This document shows, piece by piece, positions 29,951 to 39,177 of a stretch of 64,000 nucleotides of DNA. The stretch comes from Leptospira andrefontaineae (GTDB taxonomy: Bacteria; Spirochaetota; Leptospiria; Leptospirales; Leptospiraceae). The notes beneath the pieces were generated by a model. The model was not told the origin of the DNA, searched no databases, and saw only the letters and a list, made by a program, of their open reading frames with translations. The stretch is taken from contig NZ_RQEY01000018.1 in the NCBI RefSeq assembly GCF_004770105.1, forward strand, positions 464,168 through 528,167, in the 5' to 3' direction. Position numbers and translations under genes: made by a program. The first letter of the stretch is position 1, and every line of letters begins with the position of its first letter.

Positions 29951-31224
29951 TATATTTCACCTTGGTAAGAAACCCGAATCCTACCTTCCGCCAAAATGAC
30001 CTCTAGTTCTTCCTCTTTCTCCAATTGTGCCGGAGATGTAACGACTTTTTTTCCTTTCTTACGGACCACAGAATATCCTCTTTTTAAGGTGCCTAAAGGA
30101 GAAAAACCTTCCAATTTTCCCGAGAGAAGTTGGAACTCCTTCTTCTTTCTTTCCAACTGGGTTTTAAAAGAAGTAATAAGCCCGGTAGATACCGGATTAA
30201 ATTTGTTCTGGGCGCTCATTAGATAATTTTTGCCCAATAGATGTATTCTGGAATTGATCTCATCCAATTGCAAAATACGATCATTCAACATGGATTTAGG
30301 ATCTAAGAATGTTTTGTTATTCGTCAGTATTCTAAGCTTTTCTTTCAGATTGTTTGCCTGATTTTTTAAAGCAGTTTTTAGCCTAACTTCGAATTCTGAA
30401 AGCCCCGATTCTACAAGTTCCATTTCAGGTACTGCCATTTCCGCTGCAGCCGTAGGAGTAGGTGCAAAATGGTCCGCCGCCAAATCGGAAAGAACTGAAT
30501 CAATCTGGTGGCCAACCGCAGATATAATCGGAACACGGCTTTGTGCAAATGCGAGTACCACTTTTTCGTCATTAAAAGCCATTAGGTCTTCCGTACTTCC
30601 GCCACCTCGACCTGCAATGATCAGATCCACGTCCCACTTAGGATCATTCAACTGTTTAATTGCAGAAATAATGGATTCAGGTGCTCCGTCTCCTTGTACA
30701 AGGCATGGAGAGATCAAAATATCTATATTAGGAAATCTTTGTTTAGAGATACGGATAATATCTTCGATTGCTGCTCCTGTAGGGGAAGTGGCAACACCAA
30801 TCCTCCACGGAAACGCTGGGAGTTTCCTTTTTCTTTCCGGATCGAATACTCCCTGAGCAGCAAGTTTTCTTTTTAATTCTTCTATCTGAAGCAGAAGGTC
30901 TCCTTGTCCCAACTCTTCTACTTTAGAAATATTTAAATTATATTGTCCCCTAGGTTCGTAAACGGAGATTGCACCGAATGCCTTTATCTCCATTCCATTT
31001 TCCAAAGGTTTCCCCTTATATCTTCCATTGCTATAAGAGAAAAAAGTGCAAGCGATCAGGGATTTTGGATCTTTTAGGTTAAAATAAATATGGCCCTGAT
31101 GAGATTTGGAATAATTAGAGATCTCTCCTTGGATCCAGATATTTCTAAGAATATCCGGACCAGTTAGAAGTTGTTTAACGATTGAATTGATTTCCGAAAC
31201 GGAATATGTTTTTGTTTCTTCCAT
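29950..31224 (-). CDS. xseA: exonuclease VII large subunit
   Basis: The 424-residue protein has an N-terminal OB-fold ([22 protein letters not shown]), the catalytic domain with [27 protein letters not shown] and [12 protein letters not shown], a long helical region (about 275-370) and the terminal LKRGYSVV motif. This is the standard XseA layout. It is in an operon with xseB and downstream of an AI-2E-type permease gene. Confidence 0.96.
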   Translation of the reverse strand: MEETKTYSVSEINSIVKQLLTGPDILRNIWIQGEISNYSKSHQGHIYFNLKDPKSLIACTFFSYSNGRYKGKPLENGMEIKAFGAISVYEPRGQYNLNISKVEELGQGDLLLQIEELKRKLAAQGVFDPERKRKLPAFPWRIGVATSPTGAAIEDIIRISKQRFPNIDILISPCLVQGDGAPESIISAIKQLNDPKWDVDLIIAGRGGGSTEDLMAFNDEKVVLAFAQSRVPIISAVGHQIDSVLSDLAADHFAPTPTAAAEMAVPEMELVESGLSEFEVRLKTALKNQANNLKEKLRILTNNKTFLDPKSMLNDRILQLDEINSRIHLLGKNYLMSAQNKFNPVSTGLITSFKTQLERKKKEFQLLSGKLEGFSPLGTLKRGYSVVRKKGKKVVTSPAQLEKEEELEVILAEGRIRVSYQGEI

Positions 31225-31230
31225 CCGAAA

Positions 31231-32343
31231 TTAACTAGCGAAAAAATCTTTTCTGTATAATTTCCAGAAGTCCCAAAGGATCACAACCATTGTGACAGCA
31301 ACCGGTCCTAAAACCAGACCCATAATCCCGAATTCTTGGATCCCCCCGATCAAAGATAAGAAGATCAACAAAGGGTGTATCCTAAGTTTTTTATCCAACA
31401 TCTTAGGTTTTACAACATTCTCTAGAACTATATACAAGGTGAGCCCCATTACCATAAATAAGCTCGCACCTATGATATTATTCTCAATAAACATCAAATA
31501 AAGACCGATCGGCAACCAAACCACCGAGGTTCCAATCACCGGAATCAAAGAGAAGAATGCTGCAAGACTCGCATATAAGAAAGGGTTGGAAATTTTTGCG
31601 AACAAAAGAAGAATATAAACTCCAGCCCCTTGCATAATGGAAACAATCAGATTTCCTTTAAATACAGTCTGTACAGCAGAGGCTATCTTTCTACCTACTT
31701 GCTCTTCTACCTCAGTGGAGAAGGGTAGATTGTCCAAGATGAATCTTTCTATCTTTCTTCCGTCTTGGTAGAAGAAGAACAAAAGTAAAAGTGAGAAGAA
31801 TAGATTCATGATAATTCCGGCAGGAAGATCGATGGAACCTAAAATAAAAGAAGAAGCATTGCTCAAAACAGCATACAAGCTGTCCAAGTTCAAAATATCT
31901 ATATAGTTCTTAGCAAAATCCCCGTAGATTTCAGGAAGTTTTACCCAGAAGAAAGGATTATCGGTAAAAAGATCAGTGAGTATATTCAAACTCATGATCG
32001 TATCTATGATCTTATCTTCCGAAAGAGAGATCCTGATCTTAAATAAAATAGAAAGAGATTCTTCAATCAGAGTACGGATCATAAAATAAGAAGGTAAAAT
32101 TACGATCATACAAACGGAGCCGATCATAATGTAAGGGGCCAATGGATCGAACTTGGGGCCAACCAATCTTCTCAACTGTTTGTATTGTTTGCGAGTGGCT
32201 AGGTATAGGATCAAAGCAACGAGTGCGGAATAAAAATATGGTCGTAAAACTACGAAGAGTAAGAGTCCTGTCCCGATACAGAATATACCTAAGATCAGGT
32301 TGAAAAGTTTTCGGTTGGTTTCCTGTCCTTCTTTGGGGGACAT
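31231..32343 (-). CDS. AI-2E-type (PF01594) membrane permease
   Basis: The protein of about 370 residues has seven or eight membrane segments and the family pattern of a long loop before the last four (FQDGRKIERFILDNLP, KGNLIVSIMQGAGVY, PVIGTSVVWLPIGLYL, GLVLGPVAV). Members include TqsA and sodium/proton antiporters, so the substrate cannot be named. ATG 32343 is preferred over TTG 32346 because GGAGG lies six bases upstream. The A of this ATG is also the last base of the upstream gene's TGA. Confidence 0.88.
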   Translation of the reverse strand: MSPKEGQETNRKLFNLILGIFCIGTGLLLFVVLRPYFYSALVALILYLATRKQYKQLRRLVGPKFDPLAPYIMIGSVCMIVILPSYFMIRTLIEESLSILFKIRISLSEDKIIDTIMSLNILTDLFTDNPFFWVKLPEIYGDFAKNYIDILNLDSLYAVLSNASSFILGSIDLPAGIIMNLFFSLLLLFFFYQDGRKIERFILDNLPFSTEVEEQVGRKIASAVQTVFKGNLIVSIMQGAGVYILLLFAKISNPFLYASLAAFFSLIPVIGTSVVWLPIGLYLMFIENNIIGASLFMVMGLTLYIVLENVVKPKMLDKKLRIHPLLIFLSLIGGIQEFGIMGLVLGPVAVTMVVILWDFWKLYRKDFFAS

Positions 32344-32861
32344 CAAAATCCTCCGTTCGTAGTTTTCTGGAATAATTTTACGATACTTCCTTTTTCTTCG
32401 GGATGGATAGTGATAGCGAGAACCTTATGTCGAAGAATATCCACCAAATATAAACTTTTCTCCTCAGATTTTTGGCTTTGTAAAATTTTATGACCAAAAC
32501 TGGAGATCAGATATTCATAATATCTCTCCATAGTGGTTTTTGGAAGAGAAGTTTTAAAAACTACAACCGCTTCTTTATTCTCCAGAAGGCGATCCGCTTT
32601 TAATTCGGTAAAAAACAATACCTCTGAATCATCCGGAACAAAATTACTAGGAATGGAAGAAGGCGCCTTATACGGTTTTTCCACTATAGTAAGTTGGTTA
32701 TGCCTGAAAATTTTAGGTCTATCCTTGACCTTTTTGGTTTTTACAGGATCAGGACTCATCAAATCGGGCAATTTGGTATCCTGAGCAAAAAGAGAAAGAT
32801 TCCCGATCAGTAAAAATACTAGAACCGAACCGAGGACTTGCGAGAAACTGCGGCCTTCCAC
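32343..32861 (-). CDS. secreted protein of unknown function, first gene of the xseAB operon
   Basis: The 172-residue protein starts at GTG 32861 and has a signal peptide (about 8-27, ending LFAQ), a basic Pro-rich stretch and a C-terminal region with MERYYEYLISSFGHKIL and a beta hairpin. It has no lipobox Cys. I do not recognise a family. One-base overlap with the permease gene suggests a shared transcript. Confidence 0.7.
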   Translation of the reverse strand: MEGRSFSQVLGSVLVFLLIGNLSLFAQDTKLPDLMSPDPVKTKKVKDRPKIFRHNQLTIVEKPYKAPSSIPSNFVPDDSEVLFFTELKADRLLENKEAVVVFKTSLPKTTMERYYEYLISSFGHKILQSQKSEEKSLYLVDILRHKVLAITIHPEEKGSIVKLFQKTTNGGF

Positions 32862-32908
32862 GAAATTTAGTTGAATCTAACGCTTCCCCCTTGACAATCC
32901 TTTTCTAG

Positions 32909-33553
32909 ATGCAATTCGCCGGATTCGATTTTTATATCCAAACTCTATTGGATTGGGTATCCGGTCTGCCTAGCGCCCTGGTCTGGTTTTTTTTCGCATT
33001 TTCCAATTTTACTGAAAACGTTTTTCCTCCTTGGCCAGGAGATACTGTTACTGCATTCGGAGGATTTTTACTCGCAAGAGGTGCCTTAAGTTTTTGGGAA
33101 CTGGTCTCTAGCACCTTAGTTGGAAATCTTGCAGGTGCCTGGGTAATGTATGCATTCGGCCATAAGCTTCTCGAGTGGCTGAAGAATAAAAACTTTCCAT
33201 TCAAATCAGAACTTTATAACGAAGAATCGATTCAAAAAACCTTGGATTGGTTTTCCAGAAATGGAGTGGTTGTAGTAATCTTCTCTAGATTCTCCGCAGG
33301 AATACGATTCTTTGTTTCTATCGTCGCTGGAATGGTGGATATGAGGCCTGTTTTGTTTTTCTCCGCATTCACATTAGCAGTCACTATTTGGTGTGGGATA
33401 CTGATCTATGGTGGATTTTACCTAGGATCTCATTGGGAGAAGGTCCTGGAATTTTTAGCTTTGTATAATAAAATTTTTACAGGCTTCTTTGTGACCGCAG
33501 TTCTTGGATTTATAATCTACAAAAAGTTTTTCGAAAGAAGAAAGGAAGCCTAG
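32909..33553 (+). CDS. DedA-family membrane protein
   Basis: The 214-residue protein has the DedA (SNARE-associated PF09335) features: ENVFPPWPGDTVTAFGGFLL near residue 36, a GN-rich segment with HKLLEW, and FSRFSAGIRFFVSIVAGMVDM near 130, plus four or five membrane segments. DedA proteins are undecaprenyl-phosphate or lipid flippases or otherwise support envelope homeostasis. It diverges from the operon at 32861 and converges on the App1-like gene, sharing four bases. Confidence 0.92.
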   Translation: MQFAGFDFYIQTLLDWVSGLPSALVWFFFAFSNFTENVFPPWPGDTVTAFGGFLLARGALSFWELVSSTLVGNLAGAWVMYAFGHKLLEWLKNKNFPFKSELYNEESIQKTLDWFSRNGVVVVIFSRFSAGIRFFVSIVAGMVDMRPVLFFSAFTLAVTIWCGILIYGGFYLGSHWEKVLEFLALYNKIFTGFFVTAVLGFIIYKKFFERRKEA

Positions 33554-33559
33554 GCTTCC
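33544..33559. repeat. perfect 16-base palindrome holding both convergent stop codons
   Basis: GGAAGCCTAGGCTTCC reads the same on both strands. The DedA stop (33551-33553) and the opposite App1-like stop (33550-33552) are both TAG inside it, so each protein ends in Glu-Ala. It has no loop or T run and so is not a typical terminator. Confidence 0.85.
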
Positions 33560-35091
33560 AAAACTTCTTTTAAAGTTTTTACAAACTTTTTATGAATTGA
33601 TTCTGTTTCTTTAGGAAGTTCTAATTTTTTAGCAAGCTCCAATAAAACATTCGGTTCTATCACTTTTCCTTCGAACCATTGTCCTGCCATATCTCCTGAA
33701 ATTTTTAAAACAGAAGAAAGATCTAAAATTTCTCTTTCTACCATCACAAGTGCAAAACCTAAAGCGCCATCTGTAGGAATATACGGCGCTATTCCTTCCG
33801 TCTTCCAAGGATCTAAACCGGTTGGAAGTGCACTTCTTACATTCCATTTCATTTCGTCGGAAGGAGGCCCTAGTTCCGTTTTATTAATTAGAACCAATTG
33901 AACAGGATTGATATTTCCATGGATCCTATGATTTTCTTCCGCAAGTTCTCGGATTAACTTAGCATTATCCCGTGTAATAGCATCTCTTCCTAAAAAGTTC
34001 AGCTTATAAAGATAATCTTCTAATTCTTTCCCTTGTAATGCTCCAGTCAGGATAAACTGATACAAAATAAAAATCAGATAATCACTTTCAGTATTGTCCC
34101 CAAGCAAAATCTCTTTTGAGTTTGTAGGAAGATAGATCCTATCCCTAAGAAGGATCGTAAGTTTATACGCCAATTGATCGAATAAACTTTGGAAAGAAGA
34201 TCCTGCAAATTTACGAACCCTCTCCACAGCCCCCCAAAGACCTTCTGTTAGAAATCTAGTAGGATGGGAAAGAGTGTCCCAAAACTTATCCACCATTCCT
34301 TTTAAAGTACCTTCTAAATACTTTAAATGAAGTGATTCGGTTTTTACACCTTGGGTCCTGAATGTAGAAAGTAGGGTCCTTCGGAAAAAATGAGGACTTG
34401 CAGAAATAAAACAAAGAGGAGAATCTGTCGTAGCTTCTCTCAATTCCTTAAATAAGGTAGGCATTCCAGGCAAAGGTAATTTCTGCTCAGGCGTTTCGAA
34501 TAATGTGGAAATTTTTCCCTTATTGGAATGGATATCCGTAGCAAGATAAGTCTGGTCGATATCGGAAGTAGTTACGATCCCCGTATATTCTTCAGATAAA
34601 ATACGTAATGCACCCATTCCAATCAAACTTTGGGAGACTAACTCATGTTTGCCGGGGGTGTTTAAGTAAGCCAGATCTTTTCCGAACTGTCTATAAGAAT
34701 CAGGTTTTAAGAAATGAATATGAAATGTATAATTTCCCGGAGCCAAAGGAAAGGTAAACTCATGAAAGAAAAATCCACTTTCGTCTCCTCTGATCTCAGG
34801 AGAACGATGTAATACCTTACCGGATTGGTCCACAATCTCCGCGAGAAGGATAGGCTTACGCACTGACTCGAGTCCATAGTCTAAAAATGGAGTGATCTCT
34901 TTTTCTTGTCCTTGGAATAATCCCGTAAGAAGGTCCCATTTTTTAGGATCCGTCATTTCTTCGCTGACGGAGATATCCACTACTTGGCCTCTGATATAAT
35001 AACGGTTTTCTCTGCCGAGAGTTCCTCCGCAAATTGCGGCCCTACGTTTCTCGGTATTCTTGGAAATTTTGCGTTCTGTTTCTTCCGTCAC
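33550..35091 (-). CDS. App1-like (DUF2183) phosphatase
   Basis: The 513-residue protein has a middle HAD-type domain with SDIDQTYLATDI near residue 175 (DxDxT nucleophile motif), PLCFISASPHFFRRTLL and LLGDNTESDYLIF (acidic motif). This matches the App1/DUF2183 phosphatidate phosphatase family. The N-terminal 150 residues form a beta-rich domain. The substrate in bacteria is not established; lipid phosphates are a reasonable guess. It starts at GTG 35091. No signal peptide is evident, so it is probably cytoplasmic or peripheral. Confidence 0.82.
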   Translation of the reverse strand: MTEETERKISKNTEKRRAAICGGTLGRENRYYIRGQVVDISVSEEMTDPKKWDLLTGLFQGQEKEITPFLDYGLESVRKPILLAEIVDQSGKVLHRSPEIRGDESGFFFHEFTFPLAPGNYTFHIHFLKPDSYRQFGKDLAYLNTPGKHELVSQSLIGMGALRILSEEYTGIVTTSDIDQTYLATDIHSNKGKISTLFETPEQKLPLPGMPTLFKELREATTDSPLCFISASPHFFRRTLLSTFRTQGVKTESLHLKYLEGTLKGMVDKFWDTLSHPTRFLTEGLWGAVERVRKFAGSSFQSLFDQLAYKLTILLRDRIYLPTNSKEILLGDNTESDYLIFILYQFILTGALQGKELEDYLYKLNFLGRDAITRDNAKLIRELAEENHRIHGNINPVQLVLINKTELGPPSDEMKWNVRSALPTGLDPWKTEGIAPYIPTDGALGFALVMVEREILDLSSVLKISGDMAGQWFEGKVIEPNVLLELAKKLELPKETESIHKKFVKTLKEVLEA

Positions 35092-35216
35092 AAGCTTACA
35101 GGATTCCTTTTTAACATTTTGGGAAAGGAAAACTCTAACATGGGGCTTCTAAAGGGAAAGCAAAAATCCAATTTCTTTGTTTTCGAGAGAAAAGGTCCGC
35201 CTAGGATGGTCTTAGA

Positions 35217-35534
35217 ATGGCGAGAGGGAAACATTCGGACGGGAACCGAAAAGGCCCCAAGTCGATTTATATCCGTAAAATGAGATATGAAGAGGCATAT
35301 CGGCTCCTGGATCGGGAAATCCAAGCCGCATTCATGAAAGGGGAAACCCTGGTAGAAGTTGTACACGGAATAGGCGAGGGAGTTTTGAAAAAAATGACCG
35401 ACGATTATATCCGAGAACATTCCTTTCTGAAAATTTTAGAAGATGGTGGACTTCACCTGGCAAATAACCCTGGTTCCACACTTGTGGAGATCATGGGTCC
35501 TTCCTCGGAAGATCTAAAAAAGTATTTAAAATAA
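35217..35534 (+). CDS. Smr-domain protein
   Basis: The 105-residue protein is almost only an Smr domain: basic leader, YEEAYRLLDREIQAAFMKGE, then VEVVHGIGEGVLKK (the HGxG signature) and a C-terminal GSTLVEIMG strand. Smr domains, also found at the end of MutS2, nick branched DNA or cut RNA. The catalytic HGxGxG-like loop is present as HGIGEG. Its TAA ends exactly one base before the cimA ATG. Confidence 0.88.
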   Translation: MARGKHSDGNRKGPKSIYIRKMRYEEAYRLLDREIQAAFMKGETLVEVVHGIGEGVLKKMTDDYIREHSFLKILEDGGLHLANNPGSTLVEIMGPSSEDLKKYLK

Positions 35535-37085
35535 ATGGGAAACGCAAGACCTAAAGTCCAAATTCTGGATGTAACTCTCAGAGATGGAGAGCAAACCAGA
35601 GGTGTAAGTTTCTCTGCTTCCGAAAAACTAAATATCGCAAAATTTCTATTACAAAATCTGAAAGTAGATAGAGTGGAGATCGCATCTGCTCGAGTATCCC
35701 AGGGAGAATTGGAAAGTGTCCGAGGTATCATGTCCTGGGCAGCTTCCGAAGGTCTCGAAAAAAGGATCGAGATCCTAGGATTCGTAGATTCTCACAAAAG
35801 TGTGGATTGGATCCTTGCTTCCGGAGCTAAAACCTTAAATCTACTTACAAAAGGCTCCCTCAAACATCTCCAAGGGCAGCTCAAAAAAACTCCAAAAGAA
35901 CATTTTGAAGAAGTATCCGAAACCATTCAATACGCTAAAAAGAATGGCCTGGAAGTGAATATCTATTTGGAAGATTGGTCCAACGGATATCTAAATAGTA
36001 AAGAATATGTTCTAGATTTTGTTTCTCATCTTTCCAAAGAACCATTAGGCAAAATTTTTCTCCCGGATACATTGGGAGTTCTTTCTCCCGACGAAACATT
36101 CTCAGGAATTTCACTTCTTACTGGAAAACATCCGGAACTACATTTTGAATTTCATGGACATAACGATTACGATCTTTCCGTAGCAAATTGTTTATTCGCG
36201 GTCAAAGCGGGAGCAAAAGGTTTACACGTTAGTGTAAATGGACTCGGAGAAAGGGCTGGAAATTCTCCACTCGAAGCAGTGATCACCGCACTTCATGATA
36301 AAGTGGGTGTATGCACAGATGTGGACGAAAAATCAATCTCCGAAGCAAGCCGTTTGGTAGAAGTATTCAGTGGGAAAAGGATCTCCGCAAACCGTCCAGT
36401 AGTGGGAGAAGATGTATTCACCCAAACTGCAGGAGTCCACGCAGATGGGGATAAAAAAGGGAATTTATATGCGAACCCGATTTTGCCGGAACGTTTTGGC
36501 AGAAAAAGAAGTTATGCACTTGGTAAACTTGCAGGAAAAGCAAGCATCTCCGAAAATCTAAAACAACTTGGTCTTGTACTTTCTCCAGAGATAGAAAAAA
36601 AGGTATTGGAAAAAGTAATAGAACTAGGTGACCAAAACAAAACGATCACACCGGAAGATCTTCCATTTATCATCGCGGACGTTTCAGGAAATTCTAGCGT
36701 ACAAGCAATCAAGATCACCGGATGTAAGATCAATTCCGGTATAGGGATCCGCCCAAAGGCATTCGTAGAATTAGAATATCATGATAAAAAATTTTCCGAG
36801 GAAGGAGAAGGAGACGGTGGCTACGACGCTTTCATGTCAGCACTGACTAGTATCGCTTCCAAAGCAGGTCTTTCTATTCCTAGACTCGTAGACTATGAGG
36901 TTCGGATCCCTCCTGGCGGAAAAACGGATGCACTCGTGGAAACAATGATCACCTGGAATAAAGCACTAGAAAATCATGAAGAAGAAAATTTCAAAACCAT
37001 GGGAATCCACTGCGACCAAACAGTAGCTGCAGTTTTAGCTACAGAAAAAATGCTGAACTTAATTCTTCCCGCATGGCAAACTTAA
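35535..37085 (+). CDS. cimA: (R)-citramalate synthase
   Basis: The 516-residue protein condenses pyruvate and acetyl-CoA to citramalate, the first step of the threonine-independent isoleucine pathway used by leptospires. It has TLRDGEQTRG with Arg16 and Asp17, LEDWSNGY (the Tyr and Glu that select pyruvate), the metal site EFHGHNDYDLSVAN, GLGERAGNSPLEAV, and a C-terminal LeuA regulatory domain from about 390 for isoleucine feedback. Length equals that of the characterised L. interrogans enzyme, as I recall, and much of the sequence matches my memory of it. The pth start lies inside its last codons. Confidence 0.95.
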   Translation: MGNARPKVQILDVTLRDGEQTRGVSFSASEKLNIAKFLLQNLKVDRVEIASARVSQGELESVRGIMSWAASEGLEKRIEILGFVDSHKSVDWILASGAKTLNLLTKGSLKHLQGQLKKTPKEHFEEVSETIQYAKKNGLEVNIYLEDWSNGYLNSKEYVLDFVSHLSKEPLGKIFLPDTLGVLSPDETFSGISLLTGKHPELHFEFHGHNDYDLSVANCLFAVKAGAKGLHVSVNGLGERAGNSPLEAVITALHDKVGVCTDVDEKSISEASRLVEVFSGKRISANRPVVGEDVFTQTAGVHADGDKKGNLYANPILPERFGRKRSYALGKLAGKASISENLKQLGLVLSPEIEKKVLEKVIELGDQNKTITPEDLPFIIADVSGNSSVQAIKITGCKINSGIGIRPKAFVELEYHDKKFSEEGEGDGGYDAFMSALTSIASKAGLSIPRLVDYEVRIPPGGKTDALVETMITWNKALENHEEENFKTMGIHCDQTVAAVLATEKMLNLILPAWQT

Positions 37086-37642
37086 AACTGATGATAGTTG
37101 GTCTGGGAAATCCTGGCCAAAAATACGAAAGAAACCGTCATAATATAGGCTTTCTGGTATTGGACGATATTACCAAAGATTGGGGAGTGGATTTGAACCA
37201 TTCTTCCAAAGAAGCAAAGGGAAAACTAGACAAGGACGGAGTTTCCTATTATTTTCTAAAACCTTTAGAATATATGAATCTTTCCGGAAAAGCAGTCTCG
37301 GAGCTTTCCCGTAAAAATGGGATCCCTCCTGAAAATATTTTAGTCATTCATGACGAAGTGGATTTCCCATTTTCCAAACTCAAATTTAAACAAAGTGGCG
37401 GCAACGGCGGCCATAATGGGATCAAAGATATTTCCGAAAAACTTGGTTCACCTGATTTTTTCAGACTCAGATTCGGAGTGGGAAAACCTGGGGACAGTGC
37501 ACTCACAGCAGGACATGTTCTATCCAATTTTAACCAGGAAGAAATGAGTAAATTGCCCGAATTATTCGACCAGGCAAAACAAAAAATCAAGGATTGGGTC
37601 CGGGAAAGACAGATCATTTTTTCAAAAGCCTCCGATAAATAA
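37073..37642 (+). CDS. pth: peptidyl-tRNA hydrolase
   Basis: The 189-residue protein has Pth motifs GLGNPGQKYERNRHNIGFLVLD (with Asn and catalytic His), FLKPLEYMNLSGKAV, VIHDEVDFPF and GGNGGHNGIKDI. It recycles peptidyl-tRNAs that drop off ribosomes. The ATG overlaps the cimA end by 13 bases in another frame, so translation may be coupled. It is followed by a structured leader before xerC. Confidence 0.96.
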   Translation: MANLKLMIVGLGNPGQKYERNRHNIGFLVLDDITKDWGVDLNHSSKEAKGKLDKDGVSYYFLKPLEYMNLSGKAVSELSRKNGIPPENILVIHDEVDFPFSKLKFKQSGGNGGHNGIKDISEKLGSPDFFRLRFGVGKPGDSALTAGHVLSNFNQEEMSKLPELFDQAKQKIKDWVRERQIIFSKASDK

Positions 37643-37647
37643 ACTAT

Positions 37648-37687
37648 CCCGGACGGCTTAATTCTCCGGGGATTTTTATCCGGAGAA
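37648..37687 (+). promoter_or_regulatory. hairpin covering the xerC ribosome binding site, with a competing partner
   Basis: TTCTCCGG (37662-37669) and CCGGAGAA (37680-37687) form a perfect 8-base-pair stem with a 10-base loop. The right arm includes GGAGA, the only ribosome site for GTG 37692. CCCGGA (37648-37653) can instead pair with TCCGGG (37665-37670), which would free that site. This resembles a translational switch or thermosensor at the head of xerC-hslVU. Confidence 0.5.
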
Positions 37688-37691
37688 ACCT

Positions 37692-38645
37692 GTGAGCGAA
37701 TACGCGGTCAAACTTCCCCAATTTCCTTCTGAAATCCTGAATTCTGCCGCTTCTCGTTTTTATGAATATCTGAGGGTCGAAAAAAATTATTCCCAAAACA
37801 CTCTCAACGCGTACCTCCTAGACCTGAAATCATTCTTCGAATTCTGCCTACAAGAACAGATAGAAATCTACCAATTAGAATCAGTGGATGTTCGTTCTTA
37901 TTTTGCATTCCTTTCTAAAAACCAAGGTTTGGATAGAAGGACCCAAAGCCGAAAACTATCCAGTCTTAGGACATTCTACAAAGTATTATTAAAAGATAAT
38001 TTGGTACCCGGAAATCCGATCCTCTCCGTTAGTTTTCCTAAAACAAGAAAACAAGTCCCTAAAAATTTCAGGATAGAAGAAACAGAAAGTATTTTAGAAT
38101 ACGAATACGAGAATGAAAACGCTTCTGAAATATTAAACATCAGGGATAAAGCGATCTTAGAAGTGTTGTATTCTTCAGGACTCAGGGTTTTCGAGTTAGT
38201 CGATGCGACTCTAGTACAATTATCAGCGGATCATACTATCTTAAAAGTCCTTGGTAAAAGAAGAAAAGAAAGATACGTATATTTGGGAAAAGAAGCCATC
38301 AAAAGTCTAAATGAATACTTAGATGTGCGCCCTAGATTTCGCCCAAGATCTGATGAAATTTTTCTGAACCAAAAGGGAAATAAACTGACGACCAGAGGGG
38401 TTCGTTATATTTTGAACGAGAGAAGGAAAAGAATGGGATGGGACAAACCCATTACCCCCCACAAATTCCGTCACACGTTCGCAACGGACTTGCTTGATGC
38501 CGGCGCGGATATCCGCGCAGTCCAAGAGCTTTTGGGGCATTCCTCTCTATCCACCACCCAGGTTTACCTGAGCGTGAGTAAGGAAAAGATCAAAGAGGTT
38601 TACCGAAAGGCTCACCCACATGCAAGACTCGATAAATCCAAATAA
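37692..38645 (+). CDS. xerC: tyrosine recombinase XerC
   Basis: The 317-residue protein has an N-terminal SAM-like core-binding domain (about 20-105) and a catalytic domain with [16 protein letters not shown] (catalytic Arg), a beta-hairpin Lys, [18 protein letters not shown] (HxxR), [16 protein letters not shown] (His and Tyr nucleophile). XerC and XerD resolve chromosome dimers at dif. Position directly before hslVU matches the codV-clpQY arrangement, favouring XerC over XerD. GTG start; 26 bases overlap hslV. It is housekeeping, not a mobile-element integrase. Confidence 0.92.
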   Translation: MSEYAVKLPQFPSEILNSAASRFYEYLRVEKNYSQNTLNAYLLDLKSFFEFCLQEQIEIYQLESVDVRSYFAFLSKNQGLDRRTQSRKLSSLRTFYKVLLKDNLVPGNPILSVSFPKTRKQVPKNFRIEETESILEYEYENENASEILNIRDKAILEVLYSSGLRVFELVDATLVQLSADHTILKVLGKRRKERYVYLGKEAIKSLNEYLDVRPRFRPRSDEIFLNQKGNKLTTRGVRYILNERRKRMGWDKPITPHKFRHTFATDLLDAGADIRAVQELLGHSSLSTTQVYLSVSKEKIKEVYRKAHPHARLDKSK

Positions 38646-39177
38646 AATACATGCAACCACGATACTCTGCGTTCGCAAAGGCGGAAAAGTAGCGATCGCA
38701 GGTGACGGACAGGTTTCTTTCGGAAACACCGTCATGAAGAATACCGCTAGAAAAGTTCGTAAACTTTACTCTGATAAAATTGTATCCGGCTTTGCCGGTT
38801 CCGCTGCGGACGCATTCACCTTATTCGAATTATTTGAAAAAAAAGTACAAGAATACGGGGGAAGTCTTTCCAGATCCGCAGTCGAACTTGCCAGAGAATG
38901 GAGATCAGACAGAGCGCTTCGCAGACTAGAAGCAATGCTTATCGTAGCGGATAAGGACGAATCCTTTTTAGTTTCCGGAACAGGGGATGTGATCTCACCG
39001 GATGATGGGATTTTAGCAATCGGTTCCGGCGGAAATTATGCACTCTCCGCTGCAAGAGCTCTCTATAATCATACAAACTTAGAACCTTCTCAAATAGTAA
39101 AAGAAGCCATGAACATAGCCGCTGATATTTGTATATACACAAATCATAATATAATTGTAGAGGAAATCGGACAATGA
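38620..39177 (+). CDS. hslV: HslV (ClpQ) protease subunit
   Basis: The 185-residue threonine peptidase has an N-terminal extension of about 11 residues before [23 protein letters not shown]. Processing should expose one of the Thr-Thr pair as catalytic nucleophile; the extension ending in His-Ala resembles the Bacillus form more than the E. coli one, which starts Met-Thr-Thr. Other motifs: [36 protein letters not shown]. It forms a double hexamer with HslU. Overlaps xerC by 26 bases and hslU by four. Confidence 0.95.
   Translation: MQDSINPNKIHATTILCVRKGGKVAIAGDGQVSFGNTVMKNTARKVRKLYSDKIVSGFAGSAADAFTLFELFEKKVQEYGGSLSRSAVELAREWRSDRALRRLEAMLIVADKDESFLVSGTGDVISPDDGILAIGSGGNYALSAARALYNHTNLEPSQIVKEAMNIAADICIYTNHNIIVEEIGQ

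Noticed and set aside
31231..32343. Autoinducer-2 exporter and hence quorum sensing.
   Set aside because: The family name reflects one member; many are ion transporters, and no luxS or signal gene is nearby.
32891..32908. TTGACA as a -35 box for the DedA gene.
   Set aside because: A -10 box at normal spacing would fall inside the coding sequence and no match is seen there.
37692..38645. Phage or island integrase.
   Set aside because: Position in front of hslVU and the full-length XerC pattern mark it as the housekeeping recombinase; no attachment sites or phage genes are near.
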